A DNA stretch of 64,000 bases from a bacterium. GTDB taxonomy: Bacteria > JAJVIF01. Shown one piece after another: positions 8,575 through 18,600 of this stretch. A model generated the notes under the pieces. It did no database searches, was not told the DNA's origin, and was given only the letters and a program-made list of their open reading frames with translations. The translations under genes were made by a program, and so were the position numbers. Position 1 is the stretch's first letter; the number at the start of each line of letters is the position of its first letter. Location: positions 1,240,001 through 1,304,000 of the forward strand of contig JAJVIF010000001.1 of assembly GCA_022072165.1 (NCBI GenBank), read 5' to 3'.

Positions 8575-9393
8575 CTATAAACATTGCCTGGATGCGGCCA
8601 GGGCCGCTGCCGCGTCGTTCAGGGCGATGTCTCCGTGCTTGAGCCGGAAGTAGAGCTTCGCTTCCCACGGCAACATTCCTTCGGTCATCGCCCGCCCATC
8701 AATCACCTCTGTATTGGCCTCTTCCCCCAGCTGCTCCTGCACTGCCGGACTCATGCGCATGAACTCGAACACATGGGCCAGCCCCAGATAGCCCGTAAAG
8801 TCGCAGGTATGACAGCCCCGACCCTCGCGCAGATAAAACCCAGGGAAGGGAAACCCGAGTCGTCCAAAGGAGCTCTCAAACAACTCTTCCAGCGAGAAGC
8901 TGGGTGCCAGGTCGACCCGGCACAACGGACAGTTCTTTTTGATCGAATGCTGCGTGAGGATCGCCAGGACGCCTTCTCCCAGGAGGACCGGATCGATGCC
9001 GGCTTCAACCGCCTGCGCCAGATATGTCCCGCCATCTACGCCACCAGTGGATGCCAGCAGCAGGGTCGCTTGCCGCGCTGACCGGAGCAACGATTCCAGT
9101 TCCTGAAACGTGGTGATCTCAGGAGCCACTTCAACCCGGGCCTGATCACGCCAGGACTCCAGGACCCAGGGAGGCATGGCATGGCTGCTCCCGGATGTTG
9201 TCGCGGCGACTGCCCCGGCTGTGGAAATCTCCCGACGCTGGGACTGCAGATACATCTCGAGAATACGCAGGGTCTGCAGCCGGTGCTCGGCATCGGGTCC
9301 CACGATCAGCACCAGGCCTCGCCCGGTGTTGAGCAGTTTCAGTAACTCCGTATGCTCCGGCGCGGCAAGCCCCAGTTTCTCGGTAGACGGCAT
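8575..9393 (-). CDS. GspE/PilB-like protein lacking Walker motifs (probable pseudo-ATPase)
   Basis: 272 residues matching the C-terminal half of type II secretion/type IV pilus ATPases. CPLCRVDL and later GCHTCDFTGYLGLAHVFEFM reproduce the CxxC...CxxC zinc knuckle and the TGYxGRxxxFE segment. GRGLVLIVGPDAEHRLQTL aligns with the Walker A strand (GLxLVTGPTGSGKSTTL) but has lost the GxxGxGKS loop. The Walker B region (ILVGEIRD in the family) reads TLLLASTGG. It therefore probably cannot hydrolyse ATP and may be a regulatory or structural paralogue. The N-terminal domain of GspE is absent. No pilin or secretin genes are nearby. Confidence 0.75.
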   Translation of the reverse strand: MPSTEKLGLAAPEHTELLKLLNTGRGLVLIVGPDAEHRLQTLRILEMYLQSQRREISTAGAVAATTSGSSHAMPPWVLESWRDQARVEVAPEITTFQELESLLRSARQATLLLASTGGVDGGTYLAQAVEAGIDPVLLGEGVLAILTQHSIKKNCPLCRVDLAPSFSLEELFESSFGRLGFPFPGFYLREGRGCHTCDFTGYLGLAHVFEFMRMSPAVQEQLGEEANTEVIDGRAMTEGMLPWEAKLYFRLKHGDIALNDAAAALAASRQCL

Positions 9394-9488
9394 GCGATTA
9401 CCCCCTGACAGTCACCCCTGGCGGAACCTCTGGCACGTCACCACGTGCAGAGTCCGGTCATTCTACGCCAGCCCGAGGCTGCCCTGAC

Positions 9489-10019
9489 TCAGGGCGCTCG
9501 CAGCGCGGCCAACGGACCGATCGCCAAATCAATCACGCCCGCTTCATCGGTCTCACTGATCTGCACCGCCTCCGGCTCACCACTCACAAAGCAAATCGCC
9601 CGCCTTTTTCCGGTGGCAGGAATCACCGACTCGGCGTACTGCACTTTCTTCCCGAAATGCCCCAGGTAGTAGTCGCGGACCGCTTCGAACTCACCCTTTA
9701 CGGAGTAGCGCCAGTACGGTGTGTCACTGACATATGTCGCGCCGGGGAAGACGGGAGCATCTGGTGTCGGCGCAGGCCCCGGGGCTGGCACAGCCGCCCC
9801 TTCCAGGTCCGCCGCTCCGGTCTCCCGGGAGATGGTCTGTGGCGCAGACTGTGCTGGCGCTGCGGCGGGAGTCGCCCCATCAGGAGTCCGCAAGCCTGGT
9901 GGACTGGTGGGTGTCACCGCCGGACGTCCGAGCATCAGGAAGCCAGCAATGAAGACCAACGCCAGTACCGGCACCAGCCAGGTCGCGAGCGGTGGTGTCG
10001 CGGAACGACCAGATGTCAT
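9489..10019 (-). CDS. Hypothetical membrane-anchored protein
   Basis: 176 residues from the ATG at 10019, chosen because GGGAGGT lies just upstream and longer versions would run into the tRNA genes. One N-terminal membrane helix (ATWLVPVLALVFIAGFLML), then a Pro/Ala linker of about 60 residues, then a C-terminal domain (YWRYSVKGEFEAVRDYYLG..., RRAICFVSGEPEAVQISE). No family recognised. It lies directly downstream of the two tRNAs on the same strand, about 65 bases away. Confidence 0.7.
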   Translation of the reverse strand: MTSGRSATPPLATWLVPVLALVFIAGFLMLGRPAVTPTSPPGLRTPDGATPAAAPAQSAPQTISRETGAADLEGAAVPAPGPAPTPDAPVFPGATYVSDTPYWRYSVKGEFEAVRDYYLGHFGKKVQYAESVIPATGKRRAICFVSGEPEAVQISETDEAGVIDLAIGPLAALRAP

Positions 10020-10084
10020 GGCGCACCTCCCTGGGGCAGTAAGCGGACCGCCCCCGTACTCGACGGGGGCGGCCACAGTCTCAC

Positions 10085-10159
10085 TGGTAGCCCGTACGGG
10101 ATTTGAACCCGTGCTACAGCCTTGAGAGGGCTGCGTCCTAACCACTAGACGAACGGGCC
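10085..10159 (-). tRNA. tRNA-Glu (anticodon CTC)
   Basis: Cloverleaf on the minus strand: acceptor GGCCCGT/ACGGGCT, anticodon stem CAGCC/GGCTG around loop CTCTCAA, T-arm CGGGTTCAAATCCCG. The 3' CCA is encoded (10085-10087). Confidence 0.95.
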
Positions 10160-10160
10160 A

Positions 10161-10234
10161 TGGTTGGGGGACAAGGATTCGAACCCTGATAAGCAGAGCC
10201 AGAATCTGCTGTCCTACCGTTAGACGATCCCCCA
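10161..10234 (-). tRNA. tRNA-Gln (anticodon CTG)
   Basis: Acceptor TGGGGGA/TCCCCCA, anticodon stem GCAGA/TCTGC with loop TTCTGGC, T-arm with GGTTCGAATCC, encoded CCA at 10161-10163. It lies upstream of tRNA-Glu with a single base between the genes, so both come from one transcript. Confidence 0.95.
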
Positions 10235-10247
10235 ACGGCGAACGGCC

Positions 10248-10275
10248 AGTGTATCAGGTGTACCACGCTGGTCAA
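10248..10275 (-). promoter_or_regulatory. Promoter of the tRNA-Gln/tRNA-Glu unit
   Basis: On the minus strand: TTGACC (10270-10275), 16-base spacer, TACACT (10248-10253). Transcription would start a few bases before the tRNA at 10234. The -35 overlaps the stop codon of the upstream gene. Confidence 0.7.
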
Positions 10276-11405
10276 GGGGCAACGAGGACCATCCTGCTGT
10301 TATGTCGATCAGCGGCATCACCAGCTATCCATGCCCCCCAGGACTGCACTGATCCCCAGTGAGCAAAGCGCGTCTCCCAGTCAGCACCGGGCACGATGAC
10401 TCGCCAACTTGACGATGGCAGCTGTGACAGGTCGAGATCGCCACGAACTCGCCACTCATGCTCCTGCACAAATGAACCTCCCCCATGCCAGCGCCAGCGC
10501 TCATTTGAGGTCCGACTCGCCTGACCATACTGCACAGGCTCCCCCCCAAGTTCTCGGAGCATCTCAGGTAACACCGCGATCCCGAGCGGTTCCCACATTG
10601 GGGCGACCTTCCTCGCACACCAGCGAAAGTTGGTCCGCATGACCGCCGGAGTAGCCGCACTGAACGAGACGACCGGTACCCCGCCCGACGCCCTGAACCC
10701 GCTCGCCCGCAGCCGCCCCTCCCGAAGAATGCGCTCCAGGGTCGCTGGTGCATCACGCGGCCAGCTGGTATCGGACTCGAGGATGGCATCGCAAAACGAC
10801 GCCGGAGTCTCCCCGGGCCAAGGGCTGTAGCGACGACGAGTCCAGTGGACCAGCCACGCCTGCTCGCTGGACTCCCCTCGCACCTCGTCAGGTATCACCA
10901 GTTCGGGAACCCAGGGACGCCGCTCCCACGGCACCTCCCAAGTCCGGTCGACCCCTTTCCCAACAGTCAGCAGCCGACTCGCGAGCCGTCCACCAGGACG
11001 AAGGCTGATCGGGCAGACTTTGGCGGCCCGCTGCCACGCCAGATCATCCCGGAGCTGCCAGTCCCGCTTCTGACGTCTGGTAGAGGGCTGATGCACCATT
11101 TGCACCCGGTCATCACATAGCCCAAAGTCCGCCAGCAGCTGATTGCGATTCGCGGGGGGAGTGGTCGTGATGAGCACCACCGGCACTTTCGCCCTGGCAG
11201 CGAGGCGGAGGGTGAGATCCCAGGGGAGGGGTCCGCTCCCCGCCAGCAGAGAGTCGCCAGCGTCCCTGATTGACTCAACAGCCGCCTCCAGTCCCCTCAC
11301 CCACGGATCATGGCCTCGTGGTGTTTTCCCCTGGGCTGACACGGCCAGCAGGACCGGCGCGGCGGATCGCGCCAGGCTGGCAGGTCCAGAGGTCTCGCAT
11401 CTCAT
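10272..11405 (-). CDS. Unknown protein with a DUF2971-like C-terminal half
   Basis: 377 residues from the ATG at 11405, which has GAGGAG six bases upstream; a GTG 18 bases earlier would include the SD in the coding region. The N-terminal ~130 residues suggest a Rossmann-like strand set (APVLLAVSAQG, VPVVLITTTPPA). The C-terminal half has TLERILREGRLRASG, VPVVSFSAA, EPLGIAVL, GEPVQYG and HEWRVRGDL. This order recalls DUF2971/AbiGi-type proteins, in which an EWR motif follows a PV-Y strand. That family call is from memory and tentative. No membrane segment. Confidence 0.6.
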   Translation of the reverse strand: MRCETSGPASLARSAAPVLLAVSAQGKTPRGHDPWVRGLEAAVESIRDAGDSLLAGSGPLPWDLTLRLAARAKVPVVLITTTPPANRNQLLADFGLCDDRVQMVHQPSTRRQKRDWQLRDDLAWQRAAKVCPISLRPGGRLASRLLTVGKGVDRTWEVPWERRPWVPELVIPDEVRGESSEQAWLVHWTRRRYSPWPGETPASFCDAILESDTSWPRDAPATLERILREGRLRASGFRASGGVPVVSFSAATPAVMRTNFRWCARKVAPMWEPLGIAVLPEMLRELGGEPVQYGQASRTSNERWRWHGGGSFVQEHEWRVRGDLDLSQLPSSSWRVIVPGADWETRFAHWGSVQSWGAWIAGDAADRHNSRMVLVAP

Positions 11406-11731
11406 GTGAAGCTCCTCGGGCACACTGCAGGAGATGCCGCCCGAAAGGCAGAATCCGCGTGAAGAGAGCGAATAGGCGACACTTTTTGCACCAGTTAATG
11501 GAACTTAAAGATGCCTGATCGCGACACCGCCTGCCGCCTCACCAGCGGCCGCATGTCGTATCATTGCTGCATCCGCCTAATGCTGGCAATCTGCCTGCTC
11601 CCCAGGCCTGTAAAGCCCGTTGGAGCGCCCGGTTCAGGCCACCGGGGGCAGTGCGACCCGCGACGGCATCTCCAGGGGACGTCTCCCATCCGGTGATCCG
11701 AATACGCCCGCGCCTCTCAAGGAGGTCTCTC
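11406..11731. other. Intergenic region, no gene seen
   Basis: 326 bases between divergent genes. I see the SD of each neighbour (GAGGAG near 11413 on minus, AAGGAGGT at 11719-11726 on plus). TTGCAC at 11486 is a weak -35 candidate without a convincing -10. No RNA gene or clear hairpin. Confidence 0.5.
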
Positions 11732-14700
11732 GTGAGCCACCCTGTCACTCGCTCGCCGCTCCTCTTGCTCTGGAGCCTGCTGCTCATTGCTCTGACCATC
11801 GGCTGCTCCGGGAAGGGGGGAGCTCGCCAGCCCGCCTCGCCGGATTCGCCGCAGGAATCCTCCATCTCGGAAGCCGGTGCGGACTCCTGGGACACCACGG
11901 TCCTCGGCTTCCTCAGCGGCGTGATTCATCCTGATGGCACCGTAACGCTGGATGAGCTGACCCGTCAGGGCCTCGCCATTGGGGACACGTTTGACCTGGA
12001 TGCCACGGAGTTTTTCACCCAGTGGCCCTGTCGCGATTGCCTCCAGATGGGGGGCATTTCGCGTGATGGATTCGGCAACATTCGCCTCCCCTTCACGGCG
12101 CGCCATCCCTTCCAGTTAGGGCAAAACGGCCGGTATGACCTGCACATTTTTGATGTCCGCGGGATTCTGATCCTGAGAGGCAACACGCTCTTCCCCGGCA
12201 TTGGGACAGTCCCCATTAACAACAGCAACACGGCCTTTACGGAACAGGTGCTGCAGGGCGATCCGCAGTTGGTGCTCAACGCAGATGGCTACACCACCTA
12301 CTTCGACTGGCAGGCCGCGAATCCGGACTACGGCTCACCCCGCAATATCCCGGGAAATCTGAACCCCTTTAAGCGCTTTTTCACCGATCCTGACAACAGC
12401 CCCTTCGATCCCCTGACTCCCATCGGCTGGAATGTCATGCCGATGGGCTCCGCGGAAGAAACGCAGGAGTTCATCCTCAGCAGCAGCCGGCTCAGTGCAC
12501 TGGGCTCAGTCCCCTTCGCGTTCGTCCTCGATGCCTGCTACGGTCAGTCGGCGATCCGCACGACCCGCGGAAATCCCCAATATTTCCTGCCGGAGTTTAG
12601 CCGGAAGGAAGCCTGGGATGTACAGGTCCGGGTCCTGTCGAACAACCTGCAGGCCGGCGACCGCACGAGCCGGGCAGTCATCGAAGTCTCCGCTAAAGAC
12701 TGGCAGGAGCTTTCCTCCGTCAACGGCGCCTTCCCGACCAATAACCTGGGGAACTCTGTCCGCTTCCAGAGCCGGATCAAAGAGGTCCGCGCGACCATCC
12801 CCGGCGTATCGATCGCCGATGTCCGGACCTCGACTCCGTCCGGCGGTGGTGGGAGCAACGCCAATCCCTGGCGGTTCACCCTGACTCTGCGCAATGAGCT
12901 GCAAAACCTCTCGCAGGGACCGGTGTATGGACTGGTTGCAGTCCGTGATGACCTCTACAACGTCGCGACCGAAGGTCCTCAGCGGATCCCGGCCCCAGCG
13001 ACTCCTGGCGGTACCCCCAAAGAGGGGATGAACATCAAGGACTACACCGCCTATCAGTACTTCGAGACGGCGATCGGTCCGCCGGTCGATGACCCGCCGA
13101 TTGCGGACCTCTCCCTCACCCAACCCCGCATCGTGCTCACCGGAACCACCATCACGCTGAATGGTGCGTTGTCCGAAGATGACATCGGGGGCACCGGCGG
13201 CATCGTGATGTGGGAGTTTGATCCGGAAGGGACCGGCACCTGGATCGACAACTCCGCGGCGATCCCCCCGTGGGAGTACGCCCATGTCTACACCACCCCG
13301 CCGAATACCCAGACGATCTACAATGCGGCCCTCCGTGTCTGGGACAGTGGTGGACAGAGCGCCACGACCTCCATCCAGATTTCGGTCACCACGACGCCCG
13401 ATGCGCCGCCGGTGGCGGTCCTGACTCCTCCTGCGAACCCCTGGGAAATCTTCACCGGGGACTCCACGACGATTAACGGCTCACTCTCCACCGATGACTT
13501 CGGGATCATCAAATACGAGATGAATCCCGGGGATGGCACCGGGTGGGTCGATAACGGCCTCAACCCAATCCTGAATCACACCTACAACGCGCCAGGTGTC
13601 ACCACGGTGTACACCGTCCAGCTCCGGGTCACTGATACCGCCCTGCAGACCCATACGGTTTCGCGCAACCTCACGGTGATCGTCATCGATGACCCGCCAG
13701 TGGCGAATCTGATTGCTTCGCCGAACAATGGCAACGCTCCGCTACTGGTGAACTTTGATGCCTCCGGGTCCACCGATGACAACGCGGTCATCGAGTACCG
13801 CATGGACTTCGGCGATGGTGGCGGCTTTGGAGCCTGGCAGGCGTCGCCCTTTTTCACGTACACCTACATTCCATTCCTGGATCAGAACTTCACGGCGACT
13901 GTCCAGGTCCGGGATGCGAGCCTGCAGGTGGACAGCGCGACCGCAAACATCAGCGTGACCGTCCCCGGCGGCTGTCTCATCACCGGTGTCACTGGCCCGG
14001 TCTCGTTGAATGTCGGGGAGTCCGCGAACTACAGCGTGGTCGGTGCAGGGCTGGTCACTTACCAGTGGACCGAAACCAGCCCCAACATCCAGTTTGTGGG
14101 TCCCACCAACGGTCCGACGGTCACGGTCCTGGCCCTGACGAACTCCGCCGTTCTCGGTGGGACACAGTTCACGATCTCCGGGAACGGTGGCACCTGCTCG
14201 ATTAACCAGGACATCACAGTCTTTGATCTGGTGGTCACCGGACCGGCGCACAGCCGGCAGTACGTCAACCGGGCCGAGAACGGCAACGACACCGACAGCA
14301 TCGGCACGCGGGTCACCGTGAACGCGGCCGTGGTGCCGGGTCTGGCCGGCATCAATGTGACCTACAACTTCCAGGACCCCGATGAGCCGTCGTATCAGTA
14401 CATCGATGACCTCGGGATTCACTCGCTGGAAACTGATGTCCTGGACAACGACAACCGCGGTGATGCCCGTCGACCCGATGGCACGGCGAATCCGCTGGAC
14501 CCCACCAGCACCAAGTATCAGAACGGCTACGAGGAACTCCCCGGACCGGTCTATGTCAGCCAGACGATCCGGTCCACCAACGGCATCGGCACGACTTCTG
14601 CGGTCTATGCCACCAGTCGCTTTGGCGGTGACAACTATCAGTTCGCCGCGAGCGCCGACCCGGCGGGGAATGGCTTCCAGATCAGCCGGACCGCCGCCGG

Positions 14701-15442
14701 CACCCTGACAGTCTGGCGCTGGTACGGTGTCCCGGTGTACAGCATGTGGGATGTCGGACTGACCAACGCGCTTTTCTACCTGCCGGACTACTCCATGGTG
14801 AACGCGCAGTTTGGTCCGACCTACATCGAGTGGAACTTTTCCTCCCCCACTGCACCGTCTGCACCGACCCCGCAGGGCTACGGCGGGATGGCGTATCTGG
14901 ATCCCCTCGATGCCACCGCCGCCGCTCAGATCGGCTATGTCGATACGGTCGCGAACTACGGCGCCCCGGCAGAGGCATACACCGTCGGGAATGGCAACAA
15001 GGTCCGTCCGAACATCTTTTGCTTCGGACTGAACACCTACAACCCAGCGGGGGTCATCGGGCTCAACACGGTGAGCTTCAATCCCCTCCTGGTGCCGCCA
15101 CCGAATCAGCTCATCACGAACAAGCCCTACTCCACCACGGACTATGTCGGAGTGGCGCGGGGCCGGATGAACGCGCTGGCCTTCTCGGTCGCGAACCAGA
15201 ACAAAGTGCTGACCCACGAACTGGGACACGCCCTCGGAGTCCGTCATTCCGACACCGGGTCCGCCGGGTCCTCGCCGGATACGGTGAAGTACGGGGCCGC
15301 TGGTGTTGGAATCATGCGACCGGCGGTCAACACCACGGAAGCTGCTCTCTGGACCGCCAGCGAGATCGACCTCATGCGGGGCATCGATCGGGATGTGGTC
15401 AACAACAACATCATGCGTGGTCCTTACTACGAAGGCGGCTAA
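11732..15442 (+). CDS. Giant PKD-repeat lipoprotein with C-terminal metzincin-type protease motif
   Basis: 1236 residues. The GTG at 11732 is preceded by AAGGAGGT five bases upstream and opens a lipoprotein signal ending ALTIGC. Residues ~50-440 hold the family-specific domain (FDLDATEFF, FDVRGILIL, ADGYTTYFDW). Three PKD domains follow at about 449, 559 and 653, each with the DP/PGDGTGW turn or a variant. An Ig-like stretch comes next, and near residue 1160 HELGHALGVRH, the zinc-binding HExxHxxGxxH of metzincins. GVGIMRP downstream fits the Met-turn. It is probably an anchored surface or periplasmic protease; substrate unknown. It is a tandem paralogue of 15630-19271. Confidence 0.85.
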   Translation: MSHPVTRSPLLLLWSLLLIALTIGCSGKGGARQPASPDSPQESSISEAGADSWDTTVLGFLSGVIHPDGTVTLDELTRQGLAIGDTFDLDATEFFTQWPCRDCLQMGGISRDGFGNIRLPFTARHPFQLGQNGRYDLHIFDVRGILILRGNTLFPGIGTVPINNSNTAFTEQVLQGDPQLVLNADGYTTYFDWQAANPDYGSPRNIPGNLNPFKRFFTDPDNSPFDPLTPIGWNVMPMGSAEETQEFILSSSRLSALGSVPFAFVLDACYGQSAIRTTRGNPQYFLPEFSRKEAWDVQVRVLSNNLQAGDRTSRAVIEVSAKDWQELSSVNGAFPTNNLGNSVRFQSRIKEVRATIPGVSIADVRTSTPSGGGGSNANPWRFTLTLRNELQNLSQGPVYGLVAVRDDLYNVATEGPQRIPAPATPGGTPKEGMNIKDYTAYQYFETAIGPPVDDPPIADLSLTQPRIVLTGTTITLNGALSEDDIGGTGGIVMWEFDPEGTGTWIDNSAAIPPWEYAHVYTTPPNTQTIYNAALRVWDSGGQSATTSIQISVTTTPDAPPVAVLTPPANPWEIFTGDSTTINGSLSTDDFGIIKYEMNPGDGTGWVDNGLNPILNHTYNAPGVTTVYTVQLRVTDTALQTHTVSRNLTVIVIDDPPVANLIASPNNGNAPLLVNFDASGSTDDNAVIEYRMDFGDGGGFGAWQASPFFTYTYIPFLDQNFTATVQVRDASLQVDSATANISVTVPGGCLITGVTGPVSLNVGESANYSVVGAGLVTYQWTETSPNIQFVGPTNGPTVTVLALTNSAVLGGTQFTISGNGGTCSINQDITVFDLVVTGPAHSRQYVNRAENGNDTDSIGTRVTVNAAVVPGLAGINVTYNFQDPDEPSYQYIDDLGIHSLETDVLDNDNRGDARRPDGTANPLDPTSTKYQNGYEELPGPVYVSQTIRSTNGIGTTSAVYATSRFGGDNYQFAASADPAGNGFQISRTAAGTLTVWRWYGVPVYSMWDVGLTNALFYLPDYSMVNAQFGPTYIEWNFSSPTAPSAPTPQGYGGMAYLDPLDATAAAQIGYVDTVANYGAPAEAYTVGNGNKVRPNIFCFGLNTYNPAGVIGLNTVSFNPLLVPPPNQLITNKPYSTTDYVGVARGRMNALAFSVANQNKVLTHELGHALGVRHSDTGSAGSSPDTVKYGAAGVGIMRPAVNTTEAALWTASEIDLMRGIDRDVVNNNIMRGPYYEGG

Positions 15443-15472
15443 ACCGGTCGCCTGACCCATGAATAACTCGCA

Positions 15473-15499
15473 CGCCCCGGCCCACTGCCGGGGCGTTTT
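15473..15499 (+). terminator. Terminator after the first PKD-protease gene
   Basis: Eight-bp stem CGCCCCGG/CCGGGGCG followed by TTTT. Confidence 0.8.
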
Positions 15500-15534
15500 G
15501 CTGCACGACGCGCTGGAGTCCCGATCAAGAGGGA

Positions 15535-15562
15535 TTGACCCCGATAAATCTCCCTTTAGAAG
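15535..15562 (+). promoter_or_regulatory. Putative promoter of the second PKD-protease gene
   Basis: TTGACC (15535-15540), 16-base spacer, TAGAAG (15557-15562), about 68 bases before the ATG at 15630. Together with the preceding terminator it suggests independent transcription of the two paralogues. Confidence 0.5.
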
Positions 15563-15629
15563 CGTGCATGGACAGTAATTCGAGTCCCTACCTGTTTCAG
15601 GGACCGATCGACCACGAGGTGGCGCACGT

Positions 15630-18600
15630 ATGTCCCGCACGTCGGCTGCTGGTTCCCTCTTCTTCGGACTGCTGAGCCGGATCAGCCTGCTCCTCCTCTT
15701 CATCGCGCTGGGACTGATGAGCTGTGGACGTGGCGCGGGCTCTCCCCTCGCCCCCGGCACACCATCGGCTGGGTTGCCCTCACCGGAGGCTCCGACGGCT
15801 CTTGCACAGGCATCCTGGCAGAGCGGAGCTTCATCCCTCTTCGGCCTGGTGACCGGCACCATCCATCCGGATGGCACGGTTGAGGTCGATCCTCCACGTC
15901 AGGCGGTGGCGGTCGGCAACATTTATGACCTCGATGCCACACAATTCTTCACCAATGCCCCCTGTCGCGACTGCGCCCGGCTCTCAGGATTCGCCGGGGT
16001 CGCGCCACAACGACTCGGCCTCGATTTCACGATCCGGCATCCCTTCCCGGACACCCTGCCCCGTCGCGATCTGCATGTCTTTGATGTACGGGGCATTTTG
16101 ATCCTCCCGGGCACCACCACCATCGAGGGACTCACCGCGCCGGTGAATACCGGCCTCACGACCATCGAAACGCAAATCCTGCAGGGTGCCCCCGGCCTCG
16201 TGACCAATGCCGATGGCTTCACCACGCACTTTGACTACCACGGCGATGACCCCCGGTATCGTCCGGGTGCGCCGCCCATTCCCGGCAATCTCAATGCGTT
16301 TAAACGCTTCTTCGAGGACGCTGCCACTCCCCTCTTCCAGCCCGCGACCCCCAGCGGCTGGAACGTGCTCGCGATGGGCGCAGGGCCTGAGACACAGCGC
16401 TACATCCTGGACACGACCCGCATGACGCAGCCTCTGAGTTTCGCGTTCGTGGTCGATGCCCGGTGGGGGGAGTCAGCGATTAAGGCGACCCGGACGAATC
16501 CCACCTACTATCTGCCAGCCTTCAATCGGCAAGAGGCCTGGCGTGTTGATTGCGCGATCACAGGCAACAATCTCCAGGGAGGCGACATGACCTCCAGTGC
16601 CACCCTGGAGCTCACGGTCTATGACTGGCAGGCAAATGCTGAGGTGGCATCACAGTTCCCGGATCCGTCCCAACCGGGCGAAGTCCCCTGGGCAGGGGAT
16701 GTGGGGAAAGTGGAAGCCATCGTGCCGGGGCTCAGCACCCTCGATGAAGCCACAGACCCAGTGAGCGGCGGCGGAACGCCGGCGAGTCCCTACCTGTACC
16801 GGCTCACCATCAACAATGATCAGCAGGCGGTGGCCGGTACTTACTGGGGCGTTGCGGCGGTCCGGGATCAGCTCTATCTGGCAGGCCTCTCCGGCCCCGG
16901 AGGCATCCCGGAGCTACCGGGTGTCAACCAGGGGTTTGATCTCAAGGACTACTCCACCTATGTGGTCTTTCAGCTGGCGGTCGCGCCACCAGTCGATGAT
17001 CCGCCCGTGGCAGATGCCACCGCGACCGCCCCCACCAGTGTCCTGATGGGCGAGGCTGTGCTGCTGGATGGCTCCCGTTCGGCGGATGACGGCGCGATCA
17101 CGAAGTACGAATGGGATCCTGGGGATGGGTCCGGGTGGCAGGATCGGGGGCTTACGCCCACCCTGTCGGTCAGCTACTCCCTGCCGGTGGGTATAAACCA
17201 GCAGATTTTCACCGCGCAGCTGCGGGTCACTGATGACGCCGCCCAGAGCAGCACAGCCAGCGTAGACATCACCGTGAGTCGCGTGGTCGACAACCCGCCG
17301 ACCGCGGTCGCGTCATCATCGCCTGCGAATCCGGCACCCGGACAGCAGGTGACCCTCATTGGGTCGGCCTCCACCGATGACTTCGGGATTGTGAAGTACC
17401 GCTGGAACCCGGGGGATGGCACGGGCTGGGTCGACAACGGCGCGACCCCGAATCGGCAGCACACCTACAGTCCCACGACCACCACCAGCTACACCGCCAC
17501 GCTGGAAGTCACCGACACGTCGAACCAGACCGCCACCACCAGCACGCAGATTACGGTGACTGTCGCGAATCAGGGGCCAATCGCGAGTCTCACCGGGACC
17601 ACCCCCACCAGTGGCGCGTCGCCGCTCCAGGTCACCTTCGATGGCTCAACCTCCAGTGATGATCAGGGAATCGTGAAATTCGAGTTTGACCCCGGGGATG
17701 GCACCGGCTGGGTGGATCGCGGCCTGGTACCTACCTATCAGCACACCTACACCGTAGCCGGCAGCACCGACTTCACCGCCCGGCTCCGGGTCACGGATGG
17801 TCCCGGACTCACTCACACGGCCCAGACCACGATCTCCGTATCCGCCGCAGCTCCCTGCTCGCTGACCGGTATTAGTGGTGTCTCGGTGCTGAACAACGGA
17901 CAGACCATCACCCTGACAGCCCAGGGGAGTTCCGCGTCCTACGAATGGACCGAGAATTCGCCGAAGATCAGCTTTGTTGGCCCCACCAATCAGTCTTCGG
18001 TCCAGGTGGCGGCCATCGCGGGTTCCGCGAGTCTCAACGACATCACAGTGACTCTCACTGGCAGCACCCCCGGCTGTACGTTTAACAAAACCCTGACGGT
18101 CTACACAGTCGAGCTGACCGCGCCTGCTGCAACACGGAAGCAGTACGTGAACTTCTCCAACGGGGGACCGTCCAACGAAGGAACCAATGTCCAGGTGACT
18201 GCCCGTGTGGTCCCGGCCAAGAGTGGCGTGAATCTCGCCTTCACCTTTGTCGATCCCGACCTGCCGACCTTCAGCTATGTCTCCGGCACCTCCTGGACCA
18301 GTGGCGGCGAAGTCGTGCAGACCGGCGACACCGACACGACAGGCAACGACAACCTGGGCGATAACCTCCGTCCCAATGGCTCATCCACCGGGCAGCCCTA
18401 CACCATCGGCTACGACAACGGCGGGGGCATCTACAAAGAGAATCTGACAGTCGCCACCGATGGGAGCGGCAACGCGTCGGCCATCTTCCGGGTCTCGCGC
18501 TATGGCGGCGACAACTACCAGTTTGTTGCTACCGGCGACCCGGCAGGCGGGGGTGTCGCCATCAACGCCACCAGTCCGACGGTCACGGTCTGGCGCAAGT

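Noticed and set aside
9480-9494. Palindrome GCCCTGA-C-TCAGGGC as a terminator
   Set aside because: The one-base spacer and lack of a T run make it unlikely; it overlaps the stop codon of the gene at 9489.
10085-11405. Integrated element at the tRNA pair
   Set aside because: No integrase, excisionase or duplicated tRNA 3' end is visible nearby.
13742-15877. A long open frame on the minus strand opposite the first PKD-protease gene
   Set aside because: The plus strand encodes recognisable PKD and metalloprotease domains with an SD and signal peptide; the antisense frame reads as low-complexity Arg/Gly/Val without domains and reflects GC-rich codon usage.
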